From Ferrigenium kumadai (lineage in GTDB: Bacteria > Pseudomonadota > Gammaproteobacteria > Burkholderiales > Gallionellaceae), in contig NZ_AP019536.1 of the NCBI RefSeq assembly GCF_018324385.1, forward strand, positions 434,001-498,000: a stretch of 64,000 nt of DNA, given 5' to 3'. The position numbers and the translations under genes were made by a program. Numbering within the stretch: position 1 is the stretch's first letter; the number at the start of each line of letters is the position of its first letter. Of this stretch, positions 7,102-15,851 are shown in pieces. The notes under the pieces were generated by a model that was not told where the DNA came from, searched no databases, and worked only from the letters and a program-made list of their open reading frames with translations.

Positions 7102-9564
7102 ATGACGCAGTACAGCGAGTCCGTCGCCGGCGTTTGTTACCATTGCGGCTTGCCGATCGCCCCGGAGACCGACTACCGTTCGGTGCTGGGCGGGGCGGAG
7201 CGGCGTTTCTGTTGCTTCGGCTGCCAGTCGGTATCTGGTGCCATCCACGACGCCGGACTGGAAGGCTACTACCAGCGTACCCCGGAGGGGGCGCTGCTCG
7301 CTCCGCCGCCGGAGCCGTCGAAGGATGTCGAAATCTACGACTTCGACGAGGTGCAGCAGGAATTCACCACCTGTTCCGGCGATGTGCGCGACATCCACCT
7401 GCTGGTCGAGGGCATCCACTGCGCCGCTTGTGTATGGCTGATCGAGCGCGGCCTGCAGCGCATCCCCGGCGTGCTGTCTGCCAACGTCAACCTCGCCGCC
7501 AAGCGCCTGCACCTGCGCTGGGACAACAGCCGCAGCAAACTTTCCGACCTGATCCGTGCGCTCGCCAGGATTGGCTACGCCGCCGTTCCTTACGATCCGG
7601 AGAGTGCGGAAGGAGTGATCAAGAAGACCAACCGGGCCATGTTGTTCCGCCTGTTCTTCGCCGGCTTCGCCATGATGAACATGATGTGGATCTCCATCGC
7701 GCTATACAGCGGCGCGAACCAGGACGAGTTCCGCGAGTTCTTCCACTGGATGGGGCTGGTGCTGGCCACACCGACGCTGCTGTATTCGGGCTATCCCTTC
7801 TATCGCGGCGCGATCGGCGGGTTGCGCGGCGGGCGCCTGACCATGGATATGCCCATCGCCATCGGTCTCTCGGTTACCTACCTGTATTCCCTATATGTCA
7901 CGGTCACCGGCAGCAAGACCGGGGAAGTGTATTTCGACACGGTTACCAACCTGACCTTTGTGATCCTGATCGGCCGCTATCTGGAGGGTATGTTCCGCCA
8001 CCAGGCCGTGTCGGCCACCAAGCGGCTGATGGAGCTGCAGCCGCGAGTTGCCATCGTGATGCGCGACGGGCAGGAGCAGATGATGCCGATACGGGGCGTT
8101 AAGCTGGGCGACCATGTCCTGATCAAGCCCGGACACAAGGTGCCGGTGGATGGTGTGGTGCTTGAAGGTCACAGCGCGGTGGACGAATCCATGCTGAGCG
8201 GCGAGTCGGTGCCCGTAAGCAAGGCGGCCGGGGCGCAAGTCTCCGCTGGCACGGTGAATGCCACCGGCGCCCTGCTGGTCGAGGTGCGCTCGCTGTTGCA
8301 GGACACCACCCTGTCCAAGATCATCCGCCTGGTGGAAGAGGCTCAGTCCTCCAAGGCTCCGATCCAGCGGCTGGCCGATACTATCGTGCCCTGGTTCGTG
8401 CTGGTCACGCTGATCTGCGCGACGCTGACCTTCTTCATCTGGAATCAACAGGATTTCGAGGTCGCCCTGATGGCGGCGACCTCGGTGCTCATCATCACAT
8501 GCCCGTGCGCGCTAGGCATGGCGACGCCGATGTCCATCGCGGTGGCCTCCGGACTGGGGGCGAAACACGGCATCCTGGTCAAGAACGGACTGGTGCTGGA
8601 GACCCTGTCCAAGGTGACACACTTCGTGTTCGACAAGACCGGCACGTTGACCGAAGGCAAGATGAGCGTTGCGCAGCTGCACGTCGCAGCCGGGAGCGAT
8701 GAGCAGGAGGTGTTGCGCCATGCGGCGGCAGTGGAGCGATACAGCGAACACAGCGTGGCCAAGGCCATCGTCGCCGAGGCGGAAGCGCGGCAATCGGGTT
8801 ATCGCGACATCGCGGTGGACGGTTTCCATGCGACGGCAGGCTTGGGGGTGGAGGCGAATGTCGCCGGGCAGAGGGTGCTGCTGGGCAGCGCGGAATGGCT
8901 GACCCGGTGCGGCATCGCTCTGGATGCGGTATTGCAGGCGCAGGCGCATGAGCTGGAGGCACAGGCGATGAGCTGTGTGCATGTCGCGCAAGAGGGGAAA
9001 CATGTCGCGATCCTCGCTCTGGCCGACAAGCTGCGCGGCGATGCGCTGCAACTGGTGAACGAGTTGCGCGCGGAGGGTATCGCGATGACGCTGCTTTCCG
9101 GCGACCGCAGGCCGGTCGCCGAGGCCATCGCGCGGCAACTGGGCGGCATGGAAGTGATCGCCGAAGTGCTGCCGCAGGACAAGGATCAGGTGATCCAGAA
9201 ATTGCAGCAGGGCGGTGCGGTGGTGGCGATGGTGGGAGATGGCATCAACGACGCGCCGGCACTGATCCGCGCCGACGTTGGCATCGCGCTGGGATCGGGC
9301 ACGGACGTTTCGGTTGAGAGCGCCGACATCGTGCTGATGCACAACGAGCTGGATAAGGTGCGTCAGGCGACACAGCTGTCGCGCCGCACCTTGCGTACCA
9401 TCAAGCAGAATATCGGACTGTCTTTCGTGTATAACGCCATTATGGTGCCGCTGGCGATGATGGCCAAGGTCAGCCCGCTGGTGGCGGCGATCACCATGCC
9501 GATCAGTTCGCTGGTGGTGATAGGCAATGCGGCGCGGATACGCACGCTGTTCAAGAACCAATAG
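7102..9564 (+). CDS. ccoI: P-type copper ATPase CcoI for cbb3 assembly
   Basis: CcoI moves Cu(I) across the inner membrane for the CcoN active site. The 820-residue protein has a Cys-rich N-terminal domain (CYHCGLPI, CFGCQS) and an HMA-like domain with CAACV (about residues 110-114). It then has the P1B-ATPase core: the CPCALG membrane metal site, phosphorylated Asp in DKTGTLTEGK, the SEHSVAKAI nucleotide-binding region, and GDGINDAPAL. The start is the ATG at 7102, six bases after ccoH. The double N-terminal Cys domain is the FixI/CcoI type and separates it from CopA exporters. Confidence 0.96.
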   Translation: MTQYSESVAGVCYHCGLPIAPETDYRSVLGGAERRFCCFGCQSVSGAIHDAGLEGYYQRTPEGALLAPPPEPSKDVEIYDFDEVQQEFTTCSGDVRDIHLLVEGIHCAACVWLIERGLQRIPGVLSANVNLAAKRLHLRWDNSRSKLSDLIRALARIGYAAVPYDPESAEGVIKKTNRAMLFRLFFAGFAMMNMMWISIALYSGANQDEFREFFHWMGLVLATPTLLYSGYPFYRGAIGGLRGGRLTMDMPIAIGLSVTYLYSLYVTVTGSKTGEVYFDTVTNLTFVILIGRYLEGMFRHQAVSATKRLMELQPRVAIVMRDGQEQMMPIRGVKLGDHVLIKPGHKVPVDGVVLEGHSAVDESMLSGESVPVSKAAGAQVSAGTVNATGALLVEVRSLLQDTTLSKIIRLVEEAQSSKAPIQRLADTIVPWFVLVTLICATLTFFIWNQQDFEVALMAATSVLIITCPCALGMATPMSIAVASGLGAKHGILVKNGLVLETLSKVTHFVFDKTGTLTEGKMSVAQLHVAAGSDEQEVLRHAAAVERYSEHSVAKAIVAEAEARQSGYRDIAVDGFHATAGLGVEANVAGQRVLLGSAEWLTRCGIALDAVLQAQAHELEAQAMSCVHVAQEGKHVAILALADKLRGDALQLVNELRAEGIAMTLLSGDRRPVAEAIARQLGGMEVIAEVLPQDKDQVIQKLQQGGAVVAMVGDGINDAPALIRADVGIALGSGTDVSVESADIVLMHNELDKVRQATQLSRRTLRTIKQNIGLSFVYNAIMVPLAMMAKVSPLVAAITMPISSLVVIGNAARIRTLFKNQ

Positions 9565-9574
9565 AGGTGTTGCT

Positions 9575-9772
9575 ATGAATGTGATCTACAGTTTGATTCC
9601 CGGCATGATGTTCTTCGGCGTCCTGCTCGTCGTGGTGCTGATCATCGCGGTGAAGAAGGGCCAGTACGAGGATATGGAAGGTAGTGGGAACCGTATCCTG
9701 CTGGATGACGACGAGGACATGATGCCGCACCCTACCAGCCGGCAGGGTGCGGGCAAAAAGGCTACTGACTGA
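9575..9772 (+). CDS. ccoS: cbb3-type oxidase assembly protein CcoS
   Basis: This 65-residue protein has one N-terminal membrane helix (about residues 5-26) followed by the family's acidic segment (ILLDDDEDM) and a polar tail. CcoS is required for cofactor insertion into CcoN. The ATG at 9575 follows AGAGGTG, ten bases after ccoI. It is the last gene of ccoGHIS, and its end overlaps the oppositely oriented downstream gene by 11 bases. Confidence 0.92.
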   Translation: MNVIYSLIPGMMFFGVLLVVVLIIAVKKGQYEDMEGSGNRILLDDDEDMMPHPTSRQGAGKKATD

Positions 9773-10439
9773 TCACTTCGCCGTCCGCCAGCAGGGGGCG
9801 GGTCAGCTTGTCGAATTCTTTCGGCGGCACGTATTGCAGCAGGGGCTTTTCTTCCCCGCCCAGCGCGATGTCCAGTCCGTTTTGCGGATACAGCCAATGG
9901 ATCACGCCATTCTTCTTTTCACGGATGCGCTGAGCCGGCTGGCCGAAGCGCTTTAGGAACAGGGCCTCTTCCACGCGCAAACCGGGCATGTAGGTCAGGC
10001 TGCCGATCGGCAGCGTGCGCAGCCTGGCGACATCTTCAGGCGTCATGGTGATCTTCTTCCCGCTCCCTGTGCTGCTCATGCGCAAACCGCGTTCATACAT
10101 GGACTGCAATTCGGCATCGGGAACGGCGATCGTCAGGACGATCTTGGAGCGCAGCCCGGCCAGGTCGACCTGCTCGAAGAACACCTCGGCGACCAGCTTG
10201 CCGTCGGGTGATTTGAACAGGCTGGGCTTGGCTTCTTCCTTGAAGCGTTTCTCGGCCTCTTCGGCGGACGACTGTCCCAGCGTCAGGCCGAAGACCCGCA
10301 CGCTGTCCGGAGTGGGGTGTTCGATGTGCCAGGGCAGGTCTTCTTTCTTGTTGGGGTCGCCCGGGAGGAAAAAAGAGCCGACGAAGATCAGGACCGACAG
10401 GATGCCGACCCACCAATAGATTTTGCGTTCAGTTGTCAT
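9762..10439 (-). CDS. Hypothetical membrane-anchored protein
   Basis: I do not recognise the family. The 225-residue protein has one N-terminal membrane helix (about residues 8-26) and a large, probably periplasmic soluble domain containing several short basic and acidic segments. It has no cysteines or heme motifs. It converges on ccoS with an 11-base tail overlap and follows the 10458-10976 gene at 18 bases, so those two are probably co-transcribed. Its position between the cco assembly genes and fnr hints at a respiratory or envelope role, but nothing in the sequence proves it. Confidence 0.8.
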   Translation of the reverse strand: MTTERKIYWWVGILSVLIFVGSFFLPGDPNKKEDLPWHIEHPTPDSVRVFGLTLGQSSAEEAEKRFKEEAKPSLFKSPDGKLVAEVFFEQVDLAGLRSKIVLTIAVPDAELQSMYERGLRMSSTGSGKKITMTPEDVARLRTLPIGSLTYMPGLRVEEALFLKRFGQPAQRIREKKNGVIHWLYPQNGLDIALGGEEKPLLQYVPPKEFDKLTRPLLADGEVISQ

Positions 10440-10457
10440 GCGTGAGTCTGGGTTGGG

Positions 10458-10976
10458 TTAATGAGCAGGAGCGGAGTGCGCTTCCGGGTCTTGTTCGACG
10501 AGGCGTTTCGGCAAGGTGCCGTGGCGGGCCTGGTACATGGAGTCGTTCCCCATGACGATCAGCACCAGCAGTGCCACCATGAACGGCAGCAATCCCACAC
10601 CGCCGATCAGGGCGATGGTGGGGATCTTGGCCCATCCCATCATTTTGGAAAGCAGCAGGGCGCTGCCGCAGATCGTGAGGGTGGCGGTCAGCAGCTTCAT
10701 GAATGTGCGGTTGCGCTTGGCGGCGATCCTCCAGTGCACCCTGACGAACCAGGTGTCGCTGGCGACGGAGGCCTGGCGGGACTTGAATTCGATATAGCCG
10801 ATGATGCAGAACGAAGTGACCGGAACGACCAGCACGAAGTACGGGAAGGTGCTGAACACCCCCAGTGTGGAAGCAAATACCAGGATATGGTTGAACACCA
10901 GGTTGATCAGGAATATCTCATGCGGCCACTTGGCGCGGGTCGATTCTTCGAGCGATACGCTGAACTGTTGATGCAT
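10458..10976 (-). CDS. Hypothetical four-helix membrane protein
   Basis: The 172-residue protein has four predicted membrane helices (about residues 22-45, 46-62, 93-112 and 119-141) separated by a basic cytoplasmic loop (RVHWRIAAKRNRTF), and a polar C-terminus. No catalytic or metal-binding motif is obvious. It is preceded by an AGGAGAAG ribosome-binding site on the minus strand and lies downstream of fnr, with an inverted repeat (11022-11044) between them. The function is unknown. Confidence 0.8.
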   Translation of the reverse strand: MHQQFSVSLEESTRAKWPHEIFLINLVFNHILVFASTLGVFSTFPYFVLVVPVTSFCIIGYIEFKSRQASVASDTWFVRVHWRIAAKRNRTFMKLLTATLTICGSALLLSKMMGWAKIPTIALIGGVGLLPFMVALLVLIVMGNDSMYQARHGTLPKRLVEQDPEAHSAPAH

Positions 10977-11021
10977 TATTCTTCTCCTTGGGTGGTTATT
11001 CCGGGGCTAAGCGTCGCGCAG

Positions 11022-11044
11022 CATACCGGCTTTAGCGCGGTATG
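11022..11044 (-). repeat. Inverted repeat between fnr and the membrane-protein gene
   Basis: CATACCG (11022-11028) and CGGTATG (11038-11044) form a seven-base stem with a nine-base loop. No T-run follows on the minus strand, so it is not a standard terminator. It may be a weak transcription or RNA-processing signal. Confidence 0.4.
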
Positions 11045-11068
11045 GGAATGAGGCAAAAAGCCGCACCG

Positions 11069-11812
11069 TCATTTGCCGACGAAACTGTGCAGGCGCGGCA
11101 GGTCGAGTATCTCCACCGAGCGGACCTTGACGCTGATCAGCCCGTCCTCCTGGAAATGGGAGAATGCCCGGCTGATGGTTTCCAGCTTCAGGCCCAGATA
11201 GCTGCCGATCTCGCGGCGCGACATACGCAGTTGGAACTGGGTCGGGGACAGGCCGCGTGCTGCAAAGCGCTGCGACAGGTTGAGCAGGAAGGCGGCCAGC
11301 CGTTCCTCGGCGCGCATAGAGCCGAGCAGCAGCATGATGCCCTGGTCGCGCACGATCTCGCGGCTCATGATCTTGTGCAGGTGGCGCTGCAGGCTGGGTA
11401 TCTCGCGGCTCAGAGCCTCCAGCTTGTCGAACGGCAGCTCGCAGACCTCGCTGTCTTCCAGCGCGACCGCGTCGCAAGTGTGGTGTTCTGTGCTGATCGC
11501 ATCCAGGCCAATGATCTCGCCGACCATCTGGAAGCCGGTCACCTGCTCGCGGCCATCCTCGTGCAGCACCTGGGTTTTGAAAGAGCCGCTGTGGATGGCG
11601 TACAGCGACTGGAATTTGTCTCCGCTGCGGTAAAGGTAGTCGCCGCGAGCATAGCCGCGCTTGAGATGGCTGATCTCGTCCAGCTGCTGCATTTCGCCCT
11701 CGCTCAGGCCGACGGGCAGGCAAAGCTCTCGCAGGTTGCAGTTGGAACAGGCGATTTTGAGGCGTGAGGGTGAAACGGGTCGTTGCACGTCGAGGTATCC
11801 GGGTTGTTTCAT
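11069..11812 (-). CDS. fnr: Oxygen-responsive transcription regulator FNR
   Basis: FNR senses oxygen through a [4Fe-4S] cluster and activates microaerobic genes. From the ATG at 11812, cysteines C22, C25, C31 and C124 match the four cluster ligands of Escherichia coli FNR (20, 23, 29, 122) with a constant offset of two. The cyclic-nucleotide-like sensor fold follows. The C-terminal helix-turn-helix (MSRREIGSYLGLKLETISRAF) carries the E-x-x-S-R residues that read TTGAT sites. A GTG start at 11827 is also possible; neither start has a clear ribosome-binding site. A perfect FNR box lies just upstream, suggesting autoregulation. Confidence 0.95.
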   Translation of the reverse strand: MKQPGYLDVQRPVSPSRLKIACSNCNLRELCLPVGLSEGEMQQLDEISHLKRGYARGDYLYRSGDKFQSLYAIHSGSFKTQVLHEDGREQVTGFQMVGEIIGLDAISTEHHTCDAVALEDSEVCELPFDKLEALSREIPSLQRHLHKIMSREIVRDQGIMLLLGSMRAEERLAAFLLNLSQRFAARGLSPTQFQLRMSRREIGSYLGLKLETISRAFSHFQEDGLISVKVRSVEILDLPRLHSFVGK

Positions 11813-11832
11813 TTGCAAATATGACACGGATT

Positions 11833-11874
11833 TTGATATATATCAAACTAATATACTCGGTTAACTGTCATAGT
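11833..11874 (+). promoter_or_regulatory. FNR box shared by hemN and fnr
   Basis: TTGATATATATCAA (11833-11846) is a perfect FNR site in the divergent region. For hemN, a -10-like CATAGT at 11869-11874 and a start near 11881 would place the box centre at about -41, the activating position. For fnr the same box sits 21 bases before the ATG, so binding could block its own transcription. The dual use is inferred from spacing. Confidence 0.85.
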
Positions 11875-11901
11875 TCGCGGCACAATTTTTGGGGAAAATC
11901 A

Positions 11902-13296
11902 ATGGATAAGGAAGTCAATCAACTGGTGGTGGATCTGGAGCTGATACGCAGGCTGGACAAGAACGGCCCGCGTTATACCTCCTACCCCACGGCAGACCGC
12001 TTCGTCGAGGCGTTCAATGCCGAAAGCTACCGCCAGTGGGTGGCCAAGCGCGAGATCGGCGGCATCGCCCGTCCGCTGTCGCTGTATATCCACATCCCGT
12101 TCTGCAACACGCTGTGCTTCTATTGCGCCTGCAACAAGGTCATCACCAAGGACCGCAGCAAATCCGCCGAATACGTGCAATACCTGCTCAAGGAAATGGC
12201 GATGCAGGCCGAACTGCTGGGCCCCGGCCAGGTCGTCGAGCAGCTGCACTTCGGCGGCGGCACGCCGACTTTCCTCAGCGATGACGAGATTCGCGAGGTG
12301 ATGGCAGCGATCCGCAAGCACTTCAAGCTGGTGGAGGATGGCGAATATTCCATCGAGATCGACCCGCGCAAGGTCAGCGACGAGACCATCGCGCTGCTCG
12401 GACAGACGGGATTCAACCGTATCAGCATCGGCGTGCAAGACTTCGACGAAGAGGTGCAAAAAGCGGTGAACCGTATCCAGAGCGAGGAAGAGACGCTGCG
12501 CATCATCCATGCGGCGCGCGCAAACGGCTTCAAGTCGGTCAGCATCGACCTGATCTACGGCCTGCCCAAGCAGACGCTGGAAGGTTTCGGCAAGACCCTG
12601 GACAAGGTGATCGCTGCCAACCCGGATCGCCTGTCGATCTATAACTATGCGCATATGCCGACCATCTTCAAGCCGCAGCGCCGCATCAACGATGCGGACA
12701 TGCCCACCGGGCAGCTGAAACTGGACATCCTCAGCATGGCCGTGAACAAGCTGACTGCTGCCGGATATGTCTACATCGGCATGGACCACTTCGCCAAACC
12801 GGAAGACGAGCTGGCCGTGGCGCAGCGCCAGGGGCGGTTGCACCGCAACTTCCAGGGATATTCCACCCACTCAGATTGCGACTTGGTGGCCCTGGGCGTC
12901 AGTGCCATCGGCAAGATCGGCCCGACCTACAGCCAGAACTACCGCGAGCTGGAAGACTACTACGACGCGCTCGATCGTAACGAATTGCCCATCATGCGCG
13001 GGCTGGAGTTGAACGCCGACGACCTGGTGCGTCGCGCCATCATCCAGGCGCTGATGTGCCACTTCGAGATTTCCAAGGAATCGTTCAACATCGCCTACCT
13101 GATCGACTTCGACCAGTACTTCGCCACTGAAATGGGCGAGTTGCGCGAGTACGAGCGCGAAGGCCTGCTGGAGATCTCGCCGCAATGGATCAGCGTCACC
13201 CCCAAGGGCCGCATGCTGATCCGCAACATCTGCATGGTGTTCGACAAGTACCTGCGGACGCGCACTGAGCACGCCCGCTACTCCAAGGTAATCTGA
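11902..13296 (+). CDS. hemN: Oxygen-independent coproporphyrinogen III dehydrogenase
   Basis: HemN is a radical-SAM enzyme that converts coproporphyrinogen III to protoporphyrinogen IX without O2, supplying heme under low oxygen. The 464-residue protein (from ATG 11902) has the cluster motif C68-x3-C72-x2-C75 in FCNTLCFYCAC, the GGGTPTFL SAM-binding segment, the YNYAHMP region and the C-terminal HemN domain. The residues upstream in frame overlap the promoter and are unlike the family. FNR control fits its role beside the cbb3 oxidase, whose subunits need heme b and c. Confidence 0.96.
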   Translation: MDKEVNQLVVDLELIRRLDKNGPRYTSYPTADRFVEAFNAESYRQWVAKREIGGIARPLSLYIHIPFCNTLCFYCACNKVITKDRSKSAEYVQYLLKEMAMQAELLGPGQVVEQLHFGGGTPTFLSDDEIREVMAAIRKHFKLVEDGEYSIEIDPRKVSDETIALLGQTGFNRISIGVQDFDEEVQKAVNRIQSEEETLRIIHAARANGFKSVSIDLIYGLPKQTLEGFGKTLDKVIAANPDRLSIYNYAHMPTIFKPQRRINDADMPTGQLKLDILSMAVNKLTAAGYVYIGMDHFAKPEDELAVAQRQGRLHRNFQGYSTHSDCDLVALGVSAIGKIGPTYSQNYRELEDYYDALDRNELPIMRGLELNADDLVRRAIIQALMCHFEISKESFNIAYLIDFDQYFATEMGELREYEREGLLEISPQWISVTPKGRMLIRNICMVFDKYLRTRTEHARYSKVI

Positions 13297-13374
13297 AAAC
13301 CTACTGCGCGACCCGATTCACCCGCAAGGGGTAGGCCGATGGGTGCCCGGCTGTTATGCAGCCACCCTTTCGCT

Positions 13375-13475
13375 CGCGGCGTTGCGCGGTACTCGAAATC
13401 CTCACGTACCTTAAGTACGTTCCGGTTTCTGCGTTTCGTGCGCCTTGCACTCAAGCCGCTCGCTACGGTTTTGCT
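13375..13475. repeat. Dispersed-type intergenic repeat with palindromic centre
   Basis: This GC-rich element is centred on the palindrome ACGTAC/GTACGT (13404-13409, 13415-13420), with partly symmetric flanks (CGAAATCC on the left, GGTTTCTGCG on the right). Repeats of this style are scattered between genes in several betaproteobacteria; I recall the pattern but cannot check other copies from this window. No gene is present here. Confidence 0.5.
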
Positions 13476-13487
13476 TTGTTCTTGAAG

Positions 13488-13512
13488 AAGCGGGCGCAAG
13501 CCCGCTTTTTTT
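13488..13512 (+). terminator. Rho-independent terminator
   Basis: AAGCGGGC (13488-13495), a GCAA loop and GCCCGCTT (13500-13507) run into T residues to 13512. It would end hemN transcription after the repeat. A consensus -10 TATAAT at 13521-13526, without a good -35, may belong to the next gene. Confidence 0.85.
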
Positions 13513-13557
13513 ACCTCCGCTATAATTCGCCTCCTCTTCCTGTGTGAGGCGAATAAC

Positions 13558-15777
13558 ATGAACAAGATCCTCAAATACACCCTGATCGGTACGGGCAGCG
13601 TAGTCGGCGTCGCCGTGGCCGGAGCGGCCTATCTGGCCGCGACCTTTAATCCCAACGACTACAAGGACCGCATCATCCAGACGGTGAAGGAGAGCAAGCA
13701 GCGCGACTTGCGCCTTGATGGCGACATTACGCTGTCGTTCTTTCCCAGCATAGGCGCGAACCTGGGCAAGGTGTCGCTCTCGGAATACAAGAGCGATCAT
13801 CAGTTCGCCGCGGTCGAGTCGGCGCGAGTCTCGCTTGCTTTGATGCCGCTGCTCTCCAAGAAGGTGGTGGTGGACGAAGTGGCGGTGAGCGGTCTGCAGG
13901 CCACCCTGGTCAAGCACAAGGACGGCACGACCAACATCGACGACCTGCTGGGCAAAAACGAGAAGAAGACCGAAGAGAAGCAGCAGGTCGAGTTCGACAT
14001 CGCCTCGGTATCCATCGAAAAGACGGCGCTCACTTATCGCGATGAAGGCACGGGCGCACAATACGCCATCAAGGACCTGAACCTGCACACCGGGCGTATC
14101 GCGAACGGCGTGCCGGGCAAGGTCGACCTTGCCGCTACCGTGCAGGCCAACCAGCCGAAGCTGGACATCAACACCCAACTCAAGACCACGCTGACCTTCG
14201 ACCTGGACAAGCAGCAGTACCGCGTGGAAGGGCTGGACCTGCAGGCCAACGGCGTGGCGCTGGACATCGCCAATCTCAAGCTGCAGGCGAGCGGCGATGC
14301 GAACGCGGATATGACCACACAGGAATTCGGCGCACAGAAGTTCGCCTTGAAGGCGAGCGGTGTTAAGGGCAAGGATAACTTCGAGGCATCGCTGGACGCG
14401 CCCGCATTGAGCCTCACCAAGGACAAGTTCTCCGGCGACAAGCTGACGCTGAACGCGAAGCTGGACGGCGCGATGGGCAACCTCGTCGCGTTACTGTCCG
14501 TGCCGGGTGTGGAAGGCAACGCAAAGGCATTCAAGGTCGGCGCGCTCACTCTCGACCTCGACCTGAAGCAGCCCGAACAGGCGTTCAAGGTGAAGCTGTC
14601 CTCGCCGCTGTCCGGCAATTTCGAGGCGCAGCAATTCGATTTTTCCAACCTCGTGCTGGCGGTAAATGCCTCCGGCGACAAGCTGCCGAACAAGTCGGTA
14701 AGCAGCGAGATGAAGGGCCGCGTGCAGGTGGATGCGGCCAAGCAGACCGTGCAGGCCAATCTTGCGGGCGGCCTGCTGCAGAGCCAAGTCAAGGCCAAGG
14801 TCGGCGTGAACGGATTCGCCGAACCGGCCATCAATTTCGACGTCGATGTCGACCAGTTCGATGCCGACCTCTACATGCCGAAGAAGACCGCCGAGGCATC
14901 CAAGGCCGCTGCTCCCGAGCAACCGCTCGATCTCTCCGCACTACGCAAGCTCAACCTGGACGGCAGCCTGCGCATCGGCTCACTCAAAGTGGCGAACGTG
15001 AAAACCAGCAACGTGCGGCTGAACATGAAGGCGCGCAACGGTCAGATCAACGTCGCGCCGCTGTCGGCCAACCTGTACCAAGGCAGCATGAACGGCAGCG
15101 TCAGCGTCAACGCGCAGACCACGCCGAGCATCACCGTCAACCAGTCGCTGAACGGCGTCAATGTTGCCGCACTGACCAAGGACGCGGCGGACTTCGACAC
15201 ACTGGAGGGCAAGGGCAACGTCGGCCTTAACCTCAGCATGCGCGGCGATACCGTGAGTGCGATGAAGAAGGCGCTCAACGGCACAATGTCGCTGAACCTC
15301 GCGGACGGCGCGATCAAGGGCATCAATATCGCCAAGAAGCTGCGCGAAGCGCAAGGCATGCTAGGGAAGGGCGGCGCCAGCGCGCAGACGCAATCCGCCG
15401 ATAATGCCGAAAAGACCGACTTCAGCGAGCTCAAGGCCAGCTTCAAGGTGAACAGCGGCGTGGCGCACAACGAAGACCTCTCGCTGAAATCGCCGCTGCT
15501 GCGCGTCTCCGGCAACGGCGACATCGACATCGGCAACGACCGCATGAACTACCTCGCCAAGGCCACGCTGGCGAAGACGCTGGAAGGCCAGGGTGGCAAG
15601 GATATGGTCGGCGGCATCACCGTGCCGGTGCGCGTCAGCGGCCCGTTTGCCGACCTGAAATACACGCTGGACTTCGGCGCGATGGTGGGCGAAGCCGTTA
15701 AAGAGAAGGTGAAGACAGAAGTCAAAACCAAGCTGCAGGATCAACTGAAAGAAAACCTCAAGGGATTGTTCAAGTGA
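13558..15777 (+). CDS. AsmA-family envelope protein
   Basis: The 739-residue protein has one N-terminal membrane anchor (about residues 7-30) and a very long periplasmic region of repeating beta-strands. It has an N-terminal AsmA domain and the C-terminal AsmA_2 region (segments such as GKGNVGLNLSMRGDTV and LNGTMSLNLADGAIKGINI). AsmA-like proteins are thought to act in lipid transport or outer-membrane homeostasis. It ends in a Lys-rich tail. A TATAAT box lies about 30 bases upstream, and it is followed by mutY. The substrate is not deducible from the sequence. Confidence 0.9.
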   Translation: MNKILKYTLIGTGSVVGVAVAGAAYLAATFNPNDYKDRIIQTVKESKQRDLRLDGDITLSFFPSIGANLGKVSLSEYKSDHQFAAVESARVSLALMPLLSKKVVVDEVAVSGLQATLVKHKDGTTNIDDLLGKNEKKTEEKQQVEFDIASVSIEKTALTYRDEGTGAQYAIKDLNLHTGRIANGVPGKVDLAATVQANQPKLDINTQLKTTLTFDLDKQQYRVEGLDLQANGVALDIANLKLQASGDANADMTTQEFGAQKFALKASGVKGKDNFEASLDAPALSLTKDKFSGDKLTLNAKLDGAMGNLVALLSVPGVEGNAKAFKVGALTLDLDLKQPEQAFKVKLSSPLSGNFEAQQFDFSNLVLAVNASGDKLPNKSVSSEMKGRVQVDAAKQTVQANLAGGLLQSQVKAKVGVNGFAEPAINFDVDVDQFDADLYMPKKTAEASKAAAPEQPLDLSALRKLNLDGSLRIGSLKVANVKTSNVRLNMKARNGQINVAPLSANLYQGSMNGSVSVNAQTTPSITVNQSLNGVNVAALTKDAADFDTLEGKGNVGLNLSMRGDTVSAMKKALNGTMSLNLADGAIKGINIAKKLREAQGMLGKGGASAQTQSADNAEKTDFSELKASFKVNSGVAHNEDLSLKSPLLRVSGNGDIDIGNDRMNYLAKATLAKTLEGQGGKDMVGGITVPVRVSGPFADLKYTLDFGAMVGEAVKEKVKTEVKTKLQDQLKENLKGLFK

Positions 15778-15790
15778 TTGGCGGTACTGC

Positions 15791-15840
15791 AGGAGCGGGC
15801 TCTCCCTGCGAACTTTCTAGTTGCGGACAGGGCCCGCTCC
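15791..15840. repeat. REP-like palindrome between asmA-like gene and mutY
   Basis: GGAGCGGGC (15792-15800) and GCCCGCTCC (15832-15840) form perfect arms, with further pairing inside (CCCTGCG against GCGGACAGGG). Its form is that of extragenic palindromic elements. It lies just after the asmA-like stop and before the mutY start. Confidence 0.65.
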
Positions 15841-15851
15841 AGCGGCATTGA

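Noticed and set aside
13278..13580. Minus-strand ORF of 100 codons between hemN and the asmA-like gene
   Set aside because: It consists of repeat and terminator sequence and overlaps both neighbours.
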